DNA of 64,000 nt from Membranipora membranacea (taxonomy: Eukaryota > Bryozoa > Gymnolaemata > Cheilostomatida > Membraniporidae), in assembly GCA_914767715.1 (NCBI GenBank), contig OU612073.1:17484001-17548000 (forward strand), given 5' to 3'. Made by a program: the position numbers and the translations under genes. The notes under the pieces are model-generated. The model ran no database searches and was not told the DNA's origin. It saw only the letters and a program-made list of their open reading frames with translations. Shown here piece by piece: positions 39,801 through 54,800 of the stretch (position 1 is its first letter; every line of letters begins with the position of its first letter).

Positions 39801-42800
39801 CGACAGCGTCTCCGATAGCCTGCTTCCTCCTCTCCTCTACTTTGTTCTCTAGCTGTGTGAGCCAAGAATCTATCTGTGCCATCTTATCTCCGTACTTATG
39901 TGAGTCTATTAGGAGTTGTCTCAGCTCATTACCTCGAGAAATTGAGCGGATCTGACATTTTGTACATTCCGTTCTCAAGCCTGACACTACAATACGAAAA
40001 TAGATGAGAACGATAAAATGTGCGATTGTTAATCCAAGTCGTTGCAAAAATAGGGAGTTCGCTCAACTTACACGTAAAAACCTTGGCAATTATCAGATTT
40101 AGAGTGGAGGATAGTTAGATGATAGATATTAAAAAACAGCACACAATGTGCTGATGCTAGATTTGGTCACGTCCCAAAAAATATGCAGCCTGCTTCCAAT
40201 TGATTGACAAACAAGGAGCTTACACAAATTCCCTCCAAAATAAGAAGGCATTCAATTAGACTAGTGCTCAGACAAGCGAGATGAACCTCAACTTTCTGCA
40301 TCATACAAAGTAATACGACTTTCATGTAAAAATGACAGCCTGGCAGTGGCGCAATCCTGAGGATTAAAACACAAAACACTTTAATATAGAGCACCAATTA
40401 AGATAGGCAGAGTAACCATGCCACCTGTATAAACATGATCTCTGAAACATAAACAAAGGAGTGGCTGATCTGACACCTAAGTAAATCTCATCCTAGCCAA
40501 GTGAAAGATCTCAAAATGATAACATGTTGATCAAAAGTCAACCATTCATCAGCTCAAATCTGGTCTTCACTATTACTGACAAGAAATTTTTCTACAAACA
40601 AAGCAGATGTACAGGAAATCTCCTTGCACTTGACAAAGCCTTACGGATCACTTATCACTTACCAACTTATCCATTTGAGTTGACAATAGCTATTCAAACA
40701 GCAACAAGCTAACTTACATTGTATGGAAACAGGAACGATTGTCAGTTTTGCTGCTGGCTGCCTTATGCATGTGTGCACTAAATTAATACTGCTGATCAAT
40801 ACAATTTCATCATTGATGGGTTTCTTTTAATGAACAGAGCAACTTTTAGACAGTCTTCAAATACCAGGGGCTTGATTTTCATCAATACCACTACTCTATA
40901 GGCTAATAGTCAATCTTTCAAAGTGGTTTAAAGCCAACAGTGGCACAGCGCTGTGCAAGGTCATAAAACACATCCTGCTCCAGTGAACAAATTTGATAGA
41001 AAGGGAAGACAACTAGAAACAAGAGCCCCTAAAGAAGCTACTGTTGGAAACTTAGACTGGACCCTATCACTTTTCGGTCAACCAAGACAACAAATCATCA
41101 GAGTGACTACTATGACATGGATTTCATGAAAGTACAACTCTTCAAATGCATGGCAAGAGACTAGTAAGAACTAGAAACAAGAGCCCCTAAAGAAGCTCCT
41201 CAATAAAAACATTGTTATATATATATAAGAACGCCACGGGCAGCAGTATCATATATAGTAAGGATATAAATATACATATAGTGTATAATAATATATTATA
41301 TATTCATATGCCCTTATTCTGTGATAAGATAGCAAGAGAAACATAATCAGCATAATATAAAAATTAACTAACAAATCATAATTAAACATGAATAATAGTA
41401 ATACCTTGAGGTAACTTCTGTCTACGAAGGAATAAAACCTCTGCAGCCATCTTAAAGCTTTTCAAGCAGCATGTAAGTAAATCGGTACCCGGTGCTATCT
41501 AAAGTTGTGCCTTGCGTGTGGTTAAGTGTCATTACAGCACAAGATCATTATCACAAATTCAATCAGATAAATTGCATTTAATTCTGGCAGTTGAATTTTG
41601 AGCGACAGCTGGCTCATTAGAAGGCTGACTGATTTGAGAGAATTGATCTTTTGAGTACCTTCCGTAATACTTTACACATGAAGAGGCAGGTATTCCGAGT
41701 TCATTCAATATTTACCCTCAAACCCAAAACACTTCAATAGTAATTTACTGAAAACTCCAGTCAGGCAGCAGATCTATTTTGCCTTGTTTACTTTGAATAA
41801 GGCAGCGGATGGCAGAATGCCAGACCTGGACAGCTCTGCGTACTAAGGCTTTTGTCACCTGGCACAGTAGTAAACAGTCAAACTCTTTGCAGTGGTGCAA
41901 TTATAGAACTTCTACGTGACTTCACAAGATCAACATAGTCACTTCAATGGGCTTACCAAAGGTTTCTGACTTATCTCACGAAATCACTTTAAATTAATGC
42001 AACTAATTGCATTGCATTTAGCAAAGCTATGAAATCAGTTTGTTTTCTGAAAGCAGCACAATCATGCATATTTTACCAAAACAAATAAATCCACATTTGC
42101 ACCATTTGTTAATATTAACCTACAGTCTGCTGAGCCCTGAGTATGCTGAAACATACCGAGCACCATGTAAACATCAAAACGGAACTCGAAATGTACCAAC
42201 TCAGTGCATACTCCAATCAAAGGACTTCTCTAAGCCTGGACAAGCACTCTCTATGGCAAGCACAAGTCGAAAGAAAACTTGGACCTTGTCTAACGAAGAC
42301 AAAAAGTCTGCGCACAGTAGTCTTCACTTATTACCACTCTCTAGTCTCAGCTGATTAGCAACCCTATAATCACAGCTCTAAAGTAAATCCCTTACATTCT
42401 TCAATATGATGTTCTCAGTTGATATGTCCTCTCTATAAGCATTTGTAAAGGTGAGACAACCAGCATTTATGCAGTAAATCTCTGATGATCTTGGGTTGTC
42501 CACAGCATGATTACGAACCGAGCTGCACCGGCAGTCACTGTGGTAACTCTTTTATCTCACTTAAAGGATTACTGACACCTTGGAGGTTTTGGTATCGTTT
42601 TGAAGCTCTTAGTCTAACTAAGATAACACTGGCAAGGTCTAAGTTAGACTGTGGCCTCATTTCAAGAAATAAGCCATTGAGGGAGCAAAATTCTTCTCAT
42701 ATACTCTCATATACTCATATTGTCTCCCCTCACAGATCTTAGAGAAGACAACTCATCTAGTAAACCCCTTATGAGCAGTAGCCTCATTTCCTGAATTCTC

Positions 42801-45800
42801 AAATACACACCCCCATCTAAATGTTTATGATTCACATTGATTACTATGACTATGTAAACAAAGGCACGCTTAACCGCAGTTGATGTATTTTACGTGTTGT
42901 CATTATGGGCATTCCATCACAAGTGTGATTTATTCAATGTGCATACAGACAAAATAGAAAAATATTCTAAAGTCAATGATGGTATAACCAGAGACTATAG
43001 ATATCTATAGTCTCTGGTATAACATCATTCATTGTGACAACATCACAGTACATAGCAAACAGCAATTGTAAAGGGTGATTGTTCAAAGAGACCACATTTG
43101 AAGCCTGGCCCTTTGATCTCTGTCTTCTCGGTGAAGCCCAGTGAGGGCAGATTTACTAAACATAACAAAATAAACAGCTGACTGATGACTATGACCAGAA
43201 ATTTGTATGGCGATTCATTTCTATTTCATAAATTGAGTGCACTTATGCCACACACACTTGCTGGGCAGAATTCTCAACAAATGGCTGCTAACTATAACAT
43301 TCCATCAGACTCTGAGGACAGTGAAGAGGATTATTTTTCAGCAGAGGAGGACATTAATTATGAGAATGGCAATATTTTAAAATGACGATGACACAAATAT
43401 GCTCTTTCCTGTATTTTCTTAGCAGGAAAATTTGTGTAAACAAACGCAGTCCATTGCCATACTCTGGATCTTGTGGCCAAGGGTATGCCGGGAATCCTGG
43501 ACAGAGTATGCAAATTCTAGATGGTCCCATTACTAATTTCATGTGCGTTCAGGCCAAAATTTACAAGGCAAATGAGACTATAAAGCGGTGGTCCTCAGAT
43601 CATTCTGCGTTGCTCATGACAGTGGCCCATACCAAAGCTCATAATATGTAAACCTCAAAACATCATGATCATCCCACTATTGTTTCCTTCAGCTGATTTT
43701 GCCTCGAGTTATTCAGCGGTCAGCATGTTCATTCTAGCTAACCAACAATAACACCAGTTTGCAATGATGATCGGTGTATACAATTAATGATGTTCTACAG
43801 TGTATACAATGATGATCTGGCTATTGAATAGGGTCCTTTGATGTAGGATTAATTGGAATAGTTACCTAACCACAACCTAATGTTTGTTTTACAAACATTG
43901 ATATTTATTAGCGAGAGCATCATAATAGCTGGCAAACTCATTCATGGTTATCAAGTTGGCCCTCAGACTTGAATCATGACTGAGCTGGCTCTTGACTGAG
44001 AGGGCAACTTCCAATTTAATTTTAAAATGTGCTGTATTCAGCAGGTTTTCAGTTTGTGGCCAACTCAGAAACTGGTGCTACATCCAAAAAAATGCTATTT
44101 TTCATCATTTTTTTCATATTTTTTTACCCCTGCAAAGTCCAGAACCTCCAAGGTGTCGGTAAACCTTTAAGAGTCCTTCAAGTCATCAACAACTAGAAAA
44201 CTGGTACCGATATGCAAAATACTTACTACAGATGAATTGAGATTGCAGTTCCTCTAGTTACTATCCATTCATGACAGCTTTGCAAACTGATAAGCACTTC
44301 ATTTAACACAGCTGACGCCAGAAACGTAGAGTTAACTGATTCATGTAACTACACAGATAATAGCTAGTATTTCGGTCTTTAGCCTGTCTTTACCTCAACA
44401 CACAATAATTCTCAACGATGAGTTTGCTGGGAATGTCTTTAACCAAATCAACATTTTATAATAGTAGGTTTACAGCTTGTGACAGCATAGATTCAAACCC
44501 CTAGAGAATTCTAACCTTGCATAGCCCACGATCCAATAAAAAACCAATAATCTAGCGAGGGTCAGTGATAGATCAATCAATATTTGAACACATGGCTTGG
44601 AGCAAAGGCTACAATATAGTGAGCCAACCTAATATAATTCATTGCATCAGGCTGCCATAAAACAAAGGCTGTAATTTTTGAGCAGCATGATGTGACATCT
44701 TCGCTGATCATTGAATATTGCTAAATAGCAAGCTCCACAAACAAACAATCAAAGTTTTGATGAAGCTGATATGCCGAAAATCCTCAAAGGAATTCCATAA
44801 GTCAGCATCTAGCTAAAATTTACATACAACTGTCTGCAATACTATTCCCATGTCAACATTAGCCATGTGATTAAAATTAGAATCAATTGACTGTTCCAGT
44901 CAAAAGTTCCCAAAAGCTATTTTTGGAATGAAAACCTGCCGAAATGCTTGAGGCTATTTTATATATATAATTATGTAAATGGGGGTTGTGTTACTTTGTT
45001 ACTGGGAAAAGAGGAGATAACTTCATGGGTTTTAAATTTAATAATACCGATAAAGATCTCTCGCTACATGGTCATCGGTCAACGCCGCAGTCATATCTGA
45101 ATACATGACTAAAGGCTATTTATGTTTTAAACAATGCACCCTATATGCACCAATTTCTATCAATCAAATCTGAAAATGAATGATACTAAAGACACATAGT
45201 AATAAAAGTAACTTTATCAGCAAGTAAACTCAAGAATAAACTACAGTATCGTCAAGCTCAATCTGTTTGACCATGCATTTACGGTTCTTAACCTCTACTT
45301 CAGCAAAGTATGGTGGACCTGCTGAGGGAAGGTTACTCTGAATACAGGAGGACAAATCTTAGAAACAAACCACCCAGAATATAAGCTAGACATGATGTTG
45401 GCTGGACATAATGTTGTTGTTGATTGTCTTACCTTGCTCATCTGCTTCAGTGTATGGATCGAGCTGTCTGAGAATCTCTTGTACAGCTACAGTCAGCTTC
45501 TACAAACAAACAAAGCAGAAGCGTCATTATACGCATAAATCCAGAGATGAAAAGGAAGAGAAATGAAAGGGACAACAGGAGAACATCTTATGGTGTCTGT
45601 GAGCTGACGATTAGTTCTGCAGCTCACAGATTAGGAAGTGTTACTGACCAGTGTCTATTCTTGAACTACTTGCTTTAAGATTGATTGATTCCTCAAACTG
45701 GGCAGCAATGTCAAGCTATGCCTATCATTACCATATTACTATTACTATATAAAAATAAATAAAAATACTATAATTGCAATTTATTGTGTATCGGAAGGTA

Positions 45801-48800
45801 AGTTTAGATCTAACAGACAGACTCACATTGACTTTAGTCTCTGAGTCTTGTATCTGGGCGTAGTCAGTGACCTCCACTCTTCTGTTACTGACAGTCCTGT
45901 TTAGTAAGTCCAGTCTGTTACTCAGCAGACTCAGTGTTTCTTCTCTATTCAGAGGCTGTCCTGCTACCAGCACTGGCATCGGCTACAACACACAAAATTC
46001 CATGAAATGGGAAATACATATGGGATTCAATAATGACTATGGCTGAATAATTTTTAAATTGAGCAAATTTTGATTTTTGAACATACTGTAAAAAACACCA
46101 GATATTGTAGATAATGTGGTCGTATCAAATTCTGTTTGCAAAGAGGTGACCTAAGTTTGCAGGATAACTAGTTGGGACACAAACTTAAATTTCAGTTAGG
46201 TTTGGATTTGAACATCAGCAAGGTCAAGTTAAGGCCCGACCTGAGATACACCAATCTGAGTTTGAGTGTGAGGTATCATACTGTGACGCTAAGTCGGCAC
46301 ATATAGTTGTGATCCCCTTAGCAAACTATTCAACATGGTTCAACAACATCAGCAAGAAGAACGTGGTAAGACAAAGAAAAGTTGAGTTAGGGCTTAAAGA
46401 ATAATAATAGGAAGGTTATCTTCTTACCTTGGCATGCATGGCCGGTTGTTGGAGTGACTCTTTTCTAGGTGGAGGAGGTGGACAATCCTCGTCATAAGAG
46501 GAACCAGCATTTGGAGCTGAGGCTAAGACAGGGGCTATATGTGCTGAGTGTACTGAGTTCTCAAGGAATATGGACTGTCTCGGCTCCTCAAATATGTCCT
46601 CAAACTCGGCAGCTATATGATAAAATGATAAATATGTAAAACATATGCTGATGTTAATCTTCAGTGGAGTTTAAATTACCACGAACTAGTTGATTATGAA
46701 TTCAAATCTCCGATTCCCAAAGGTAATTTGTTTTGTAAAACTATACTTAAAATAGGCCAACATAAAAAGCCAGGTCCTTACTTCTCTGCAACCCTATATT
46801 AGTGAGTAGCATTTAAAGGCAGTTAAATAAGCCTATTAATACGGGTATGCTCTACAAGGCATTTAAACGCACAACACCATAATCCAATATCACAGTTAGG
46901 CTCCTAACCACCTGAAATGTAGTTTAAGAACCAGTCAGTCATTAGGTGGATTGTTGAGTGAATTCTAACACCTCCATCATATCAGATTAAGAACTTAGGC
47001 TATTGTTGATTATCAGCAGGGAAGTAACAACAACAAAAATTGACACAAACACATATGCAGTGAAGTGGAAGTCAAATCAACAATGAAGTAAAGTTGTGAA
47101 GCAAGGTTACCAGATATTTTGAACAAAATTAGGAGTTGTCTCCATTGATTTACATAGGGACAACTCCTACTATTGTAAATATCTAGGACTCCCAAATCAA
47201 CTGCTTGGCGGTGATCCTAACTTTAAGCTAGTCTGATTATATACAATGGTGATAAAGGTTAAGCAAGAACACAATACAGTGCTGCCACAAATAAAGTATT
47301 ATACAAAACAATGTTTTTAAAAACAAAACTAAAACTTTTCCCAGTAAAGGAGTTATTTTACATTGACAGGTAATGTTGAGCGGGAGCGGAAATGAACTAA
47401 AAAGGTTGCCAGCAAGATGTCACAATCAAAAGCTTCTGAGAACCCCCATCACATGGTTACAATTCCTATGTGCTCATATGAGTATGCACTCACAATAGCA
47501 CTTCATTTAAAGTTTATCATTAGAAATCAAAATATTGCCATGTTGCAAGGTTCGACAATTAGGTAGCACATAGCGATTAAGCTTGTTTTCTACCCCTTCG
47601 ACCCAAAATCAACCAGTTAAGACTATCGCCCTATAACTGTCAACAATCAATCTCTTTGACCTTACCTTTGCTGGTATTCCCTTTGCCTAAAGGTCAAAAT
47701 AATCAATTTGGCATCAAATCAAGATCCGTATTTTGGCATGACAAACAGCTGACAATATTGTTGCATGACATATTTTAAGAGACAATCGAGGGAGAACAAA
47801 CATGCAAGGAGTATTTGGAACCTTCCAAAACTAGCATAATCAATACAACACAAATTTGTAATTTTTCAGTTCTTGGGTCAAGTATTTTTCTCATTTTTTG
47901 TAAGAAAATGTCTGTGTAATAATAAGAAACAGACTAACCAGTGGCTAGAGTTTCCTCTATGCTAGAGTCTGAGCCACTTCTGGGTAGAATTGTCTTCTCT
48001 CTGATGGCCGACCACCTGATATTGAGTTGTCTGAAGTGGCTCTCCAGCTCTGGGGAGATAATTACCGAGTGACGTTTATACAGCAGTAAGATCTCCCGAT
48101 ACCAGATACTGAGTGTCTCTATAGAAACGCTCTGATCATGAGGATACATCTCACTCATCTGTCAGGGAGAAGGGAGAAAGAAGAGGATATCTGGTTATTA
48201 AAATTTTAAATAAGTTAAACAGACTGATGAACCAAATATTGACAATTCATAAAGCTTGTTCTTATTCAAGGCAGGAACTAGGGGCCTTTTCCTTTCGACT
48301 TAAGTATCATAAGATATATTTTTAAACAAATGAACAAATAAACAAAATATGACAAACCTCAGCGTTCGCCTCGTCAGACATTCTTGGTGCTAAGTCTTGT
48401 ATAGCCTGCCACAGTTCAGCGTTTAGTTTGCCGATCTCGAACAGGAGATCATGAAGCGTCTGCAGACTAATCTCTAGATGTTTCTCATGATTAGATATAC
48501 TGCCTACAATCTACAAACACATGGATGATTGGTAAGAATAGACACATAATACCCAGCAAACAGATGTATATGTGGTCGGAGATGTAAGGAGAGGTACCCC
48601 AGCTCTTTACTTTGACTAGTTTGACTGTAAGACACAAGGATTGCTCTGACTCTGACAGTGGGAATTGATATACTGAGTTGTCAACTGCACAAAACCCAAG
48701 GAGCGCACAATTCCTATATATTAGTTATAATAACATTTTCTTTGATTGCACCTGCAAAATATTGCAGCGGTTTCATTTTGAGAGTCTTCACTAACCTTAT

Positions 48801-51800
48801 GCCATTTATCGGAGACCCTCTGCATATCTCTGCCTATTTTCTCTTTATCCTCAGGTTTGAGTTCAGGTAAACTCCACAAGTCCCGAGCGCTTCTACTCAC
48901 AAACTCCAAAGCCTCCTTCTTATATGGTACTTCATTGCTTCGATCCTAAAGATTAATAGAGGTACATTGATGTGAAAAGGACTAGTCCCAAGAGAGACGA
49001 CATCTGGAGAACAAATCATTGTGTTCCGCCAGACAAACATTTACATGACTCAATGTGAATAGTGCTTAATCCTGTTTTACCAGAACATCAGTTTGCTCTA
49101 TTGCTGAGCGAGTACTTTGAAGGCTGATGTGATCAAATTTGGTGTGTCAGAAAGCCTATGTCAATAAGTTGGACTATTGAGATATATTCCATCGTGCCTT
49201 CCTTCTAAATGCGGTTTTATGAAAATGACAAAATCATAATAGGACCATTTTTTTTGGATTCCATTGAGATGACAAACTTCAATCTAATATCCCGTCGCTA
49301 GCATATGCCTTTACACATACTTTGACTTTCTCGAGAGCCTCTCTCAGGCTCTGCTCATCAGTGTAGTTAGGAGAAGTTGTTATTATAATCTCAGTCTCAT
49401 CTAACCAGAACGATAAGTCATCCATTACATCCAGGCATTTACCGGCGTCTGACATCGAGTCCAACCTTAAAAGAGCAGAGTGAAAGTGAGCCAGGTATGA
49501 AAATATTATCACTCACTCAAGTGCAAAGAATAAACAGTTTCCTCAACTTGATTTGAAGAATGCTCTCCAGTGAAGGTGTAACTTCTTCACAACATAATTG
49601 GATAAAAAAGGACTTGCAGACTGCATCAATTTCAAGGGTGTAAGAATGTGATTTTGAGGAACACAAATCATCAAAATAACAATGATAAGAGCAACGGTGC
49701 TAATCAATAACGAGAATAGAAAACTGCTTTTTTAGCAGTTCATGATCACCTTATTGATAAATACTCTACAAAGGGGGAAACAAATTTCGATCGGGATTAT
49801 AGAGCCTTCAGCTGTGATCCTCGACTTTCCCATGATATAAAGTGAGAATTTTCTGGTGCAAACCTATCTCACAATAATGTATGAGACCGACAATGTGAGT
49901 TATTTCACCAAATGCATGATTTGGAGTGTACTGATGTAGTGTGAGAGGGTCTTAGTGCATCCCTTAGAGCCCTCAAACATGATATTTATGTTGCGTCCTG
50001 TGCCCAGGGGAATCGGGAATGAGGGATTGCTCAGATGACACTCAGCAGCAAAGTGCTAACTAAGTGGTCAAGCCATCAGACCTATCGTATTGCCATATTT
50101 GTTGTCAATAGACTAGACTGCACATTTTATATATTATCCAGAGTTGTTGTTTGGCAGCATGGGAATGTATGAGGAAGGACTTCGTACTAATTCCAATATA
50201 CCAATGTATGATGTCGAATCAGCTTCTGAGAACACAAGTTTAACACATCGTACTAGTGAAAGATTTCTATAGCAGTATGGTTCGAGATAAGCGTATAAAT
50301 AAGACAACTAAGTGTAATATTTGGACACTTTCCCAGATCATTCACTGAGCAAGGTCAATTCGATCACAATTTTAGTTGGTTTAAAATTGTCCTGGGTCCT
50401 CTCTAGATGTCAACTATGGAAACTGATAAGTACGTCTAACCTGTATCCATGATGTTCACTGGTTGGAGAGGCTAACTTTCTGACCCATGTCACAAATGAT
50501 CTCTGGTAAGAAGTGAATAATCCATTCATGTTCAAGAGACTAACTGTTACACCAGACTGAGCTAGTCATAACTATCATCAATGAGAATCAATGCTGACTA
50601 GATTTGCTATCACTGTCTAGCTTACAGTAAGACTGAACTTGTAAGTCTTCTCGGCTCATTAGCAATGCAAACATCTCACCAATGTTACCCACTTTAACAC
50701 CAATACTGCTGGCAAACAATGCCTATGATAGTGCATAGAGACATGCATGCCCGTAGACTACATGAATGTTGTAGCGTTAAGTATGTAAGTCACCATGGCA
50801 ACACTTTGTCTACTGCTCATGTATTTTCTAGAGTATATTGTACTCTTACCTTATGATAATAATTTTGCTGCCCAATCATAAGGATCAAAAACCTCTTTTA
50901 GGCGAGGACAGACAACTGAAGGAGTCTTTGGTCAGCGAATATGTGCAAATAGATAATCTTGATGGTGGTTGATAGCCATTAGGTATCAAGTGACATTTTG
51001 AGCACCATATTTGTACCAAGCAAAGAAAGATGACTACACCCAGCTAAGAAACAAATCAATCTTTTTTTTTAATCTTACACCAAAATCACAATAGTGTTGC
51101 CAATAACCGGAAAGTTTGTGCAAAATAATCTATATAATTTCCATTCAAATCAGATTAGTGTTTCGCTTCATGAATAGTTAAGGTGCAGTAAAATCTAAAG
51201 GGATTGTGAAATAGACTGAATCACTGTAAGGTATATCTAATAGGGCATGTGAACAACAATCCCACAATGCAATTCTAGTTAGGGATTCCCAGGATGGTCA
51301 GATGATAAGATTTTTAGGGTGGCCTGAAATGTGGGGGAATAAAAGAAGTTGCGGAAGGAGATGCTTATCGACATGCCCTATTATTTGTCAACCTCGTCCT
51401 TTATTGAGATTGATACTTTTATAGGGGAGCAGGGTATTTACCTGTCAGCAAGCTCCATAGCACTCTGCCAGTGCGAGGAGCTTGTTAGTCTTTGTAGGTA
51501 TAAACTATACACAGAAAAAAGACCCGAGGTGAAGTAAGAATAATTCAAGGTTGAGAAAGATAGAGGAAAGATCGAATCTTCTCATGATATATGGAATAAC
51601 AAACCTTGGTTTTCTAGCTCTAATGTCGACAGTGACATCACGCCATCTGTTGGTGACCTTTGCGACCTTTTCAGTAATTCTCTGAGCATCACTAGGTTGA
51701 AGTTTACTGGCTAGTGGTATGGCTGTACGGGCCAAGTTATGTATGATCGCCTGGTGTTGTGTCATGCTCTCCTCCAATTCCTGATAACAATATCGATGTG

Positions 51801-54800
51801 TTTAAAAAGTATTTATCTCATAAACGAAAACTGGGAAAACATGGTTTATACTGAAGGCTTACAATCAAACATTAGTTTAGAAAAGAAGATTATGTATGAG
51901 TTATCATACCACAACATAGGCGCTTGTAAACAATTTTTTTTTAAATTCTGTGCAAATAAATTATTTCTGCTTATGATGTTGATGCAATGAAATGGATCTA
52001 TCATCACAAAACTATGATCTGAATCACAAAATCCCTACGACACAAAGAGTGTTTTTCAAGAGACAATCTCCATCTCAATAATACAAAAAATCCAAGAGCA
52101 AAGTTTCATACCTTTTGAATATTTTTAGCCGATTCGACGATCAATTCACCAGACTTATCACGAGTCCGTTTAAGTGATTTTTCAGTACTGTCTAACCAGG
52201 CAGTGATGACCTTCAGTAGAGCGTGGAACTGAGTCCATAACGTTAGCGCCTCATCAAAATTACTGTAAGTTCAATCATCATACAAAGGTAAAATAAACTG
52301 CAACGGTTGGATTGTAAACAGGAGTTATGTTCCACGCTAAAATGAAAACACAACTCCAGTTTTTGACTTTTACATAATTCATGCAACTCGGTGCATCAGC
52401 TCTCTGAGCAGTAGAGTAAATCATATCCAAGTTAATGGGAACTGCAGGCTATTTGATAAAAAATTCAAAGCGAAATATTTGCATATTTTGATAAAAAGGT
52501 AGTGCTTCTTATTTTGCTCTGTTTCAAGTTAAATCATAGTATTGCTCACCTCTGAAGGGCTCTGTATGTGGAGTTGAGGTGGTTCCAGGCTTCATCTAGT
52601 CTATCCATACTCTCAGTTACAGTAACTGATGGTGACCCAGAGTGTAGTTTCAGACTAGCCTGCGCTTGAACTATATCATGTTCTAATACTTCCATTGACG
52701 CACTTACAGACTGAAAGGTAGAGATGATTCTTTTGAGCTAGTTTGTATTGAGGAATAGATCTTTTTTTCATCATCAGTAAGGAATCCAGGACACCGAGTT
52801 TGGCATGAGTCTAATATTCTAGGGAGATTTGAAAGTCCTTAGCCAAGAATTCAGGACCATCAAATTGGTTTTGGCATCGTCTTCAATGTCGAATATTTAT
52901 TTAGGGAATTTGGTATTCAGTTACATTAGTAAGACTTGACTCATCATTCCTTTTTTCAATTACTAAGATAACCTTCTTTGTAAACAAAAATGAGTAATAT
53001 GAACTGGTGTTCTCCCCTATTTTGGCATAATAAAACATTTGGTTCGATAAGCAAGCAGGAAGAGGGTGATAGCTTTGTGTCCACAGAGAAATTTCAAACC
53101 AAATGTTGGATAATAAAGTATACCGATCAGCCAGACTAAAACAACTCCAGACAGACACCAAGTGTAGCACTGATCTGAGATCGAGCACAGTACTAATGAA
53201 GTATAGCAATGCCAGCTGTATTAATTATAAAGAATAAACTAAACTGATCAGTTTTTATATTTCACTTTTTATACCCAGGATGCCCCCTCTTTTTCTACAA
53301 AAACCTATAAGGGTCGCTGCTAATTTTTAGTCTGCTACCAATGGTTAGTAATAAAGATAATAAAAAAAAAAATTTAAAAAAATAAAAATATTGTAAATTA
53401 TATGGTAATAAATCTCAGCATGAAACGAAACTTGTACTCTCGCGCAAAGATATCTCCAAATGAAGAGATCTCCGAATAATCAAACTGTGAAGAACTGTTG
53501 AACCGTTGCTGGCTTATTGACCTAGATCAGCCTACAGGTTGAGCAATATGGATTGGTTTATCATCGATTCGGAGTGGGGAAGTTTGATTTGAATTCAGGA
53601 AGCTTGATGTAGAAAGTGCTAAGATTACATGAGGAAAATAGTACAGGAAATCCCTGTAAACAAAGAGTTTGTTAACGACCATGACCATTTCAAGTCAGGA
53701 CACAGTGACTAGGTTAAGCCTAGAATGACAAAGATATTGGAGATTGAGTGACTTACTTTAAGCAGATCCTGTGATGAGTTAAAGTTTTCATGAGTGTATG
53801 AGTCGAGTTCTATCCCGCTATTATTGAGCTGTTGTTGTAATATTCCAACTCTAGATAGCAGAGTTCTAACATCGCCCTGTACGGCCTCGTCGGCACTGCC
53901 TAAGCTTAGCCTCTGGTCCAAACTGGTAGCAAAAGATGGTTTACTCAAACTGTCAGAACTTTGACGTGCTGCCTCGTCCAAGTCTGTGCATATCGAGCGC
54001 TTACTGGCTGTTGATTCGCTAAGCTCATCGCCTAGTGAGATAGTATCTACATCCACTCCGCTGCCCGGCGTAGATGATGATGATTTGGAAGGTGATGACA
54101 TCGCCGACTCGTCGCGAGGTGTCACCACGAATAGTGAGTTATTATTGGTTGGTGAGACCGGTGAGTGCAGATCTAAACTCATATCCTTTCTCATGGTGAC
54201 AGGCGAGTCAATTCTAACGTCAGCAGTCACAGTGGTCACCACATTGCCCTGATTTTTCCTGTTTTTGTTTATGACAGCGTACTCGTATTTTTGTTTAGTA
54301 GGCGGTGACATTTCCACATTGACAGAGGTTCCATTTGTAGGAGTTATATTATCCTCGATGGAGCCAGAGGCAGGTTTGAAGTTAGCTACCCTTGACCGTA
54401 CCCCGACCCACCTCTGGTTGAGCTGTAGCAGTCTCTGCTCTATAGGAGGGACATCCTGCTCTGTGAGATCTTCAGCCTGCTCATTCAGTGCGTTGATCTC
54501 TACTTGTCTCCTTGCTATCTCATCCTCGATCTCCTAATAATCAAATGTGAAGATGTAAACACAACCTTCCAACCTTGGATAGCAAAGAAGAGGACCAACA
54601 GTGTCATTGTCTGATCTGTCAAGCTGGGTTTTTCTGTCTTGGTCGGTTGAAAGACAAAGTGATGAACACCCAGAATAGCCAGAGACTCAAGTCTTACAAA
54701 AAGCCCAAAATCTATTCATGAAACCGCAAATCTAAATCTTATGTACAAACATCATATTGGAATCAGACATTCTTGCTTGTCTGGACCAGCAAAGGTCTGA

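Larger units (their letters stand above)
39987..45432. other. Largest dystrophin intron (5.4 kb)
   Basis: It contains the 15-aa start exon at 41405-41450, a 28-bp direct repeat (CTAGAAACAAGAGCCCCTAA core) at about 41014 and 41170, an AT-rich microsatellite near 41215-41310 and the piggyBac-like element at 42561-44170. Nothing else is recognised. Confidence 0.5.

Noticed and set aside
43382-43651. Second plus-strand frame inside the piggyBac-like element as transposase
   Set aside because: No DDE-type catalytic motif or continuity with the acidic frame; not counted as coding.
53986-54537. Plus-strand frames opposite the disordered dystrophin exon
   Set aside because: Shadows of the minus-strand coding frame.
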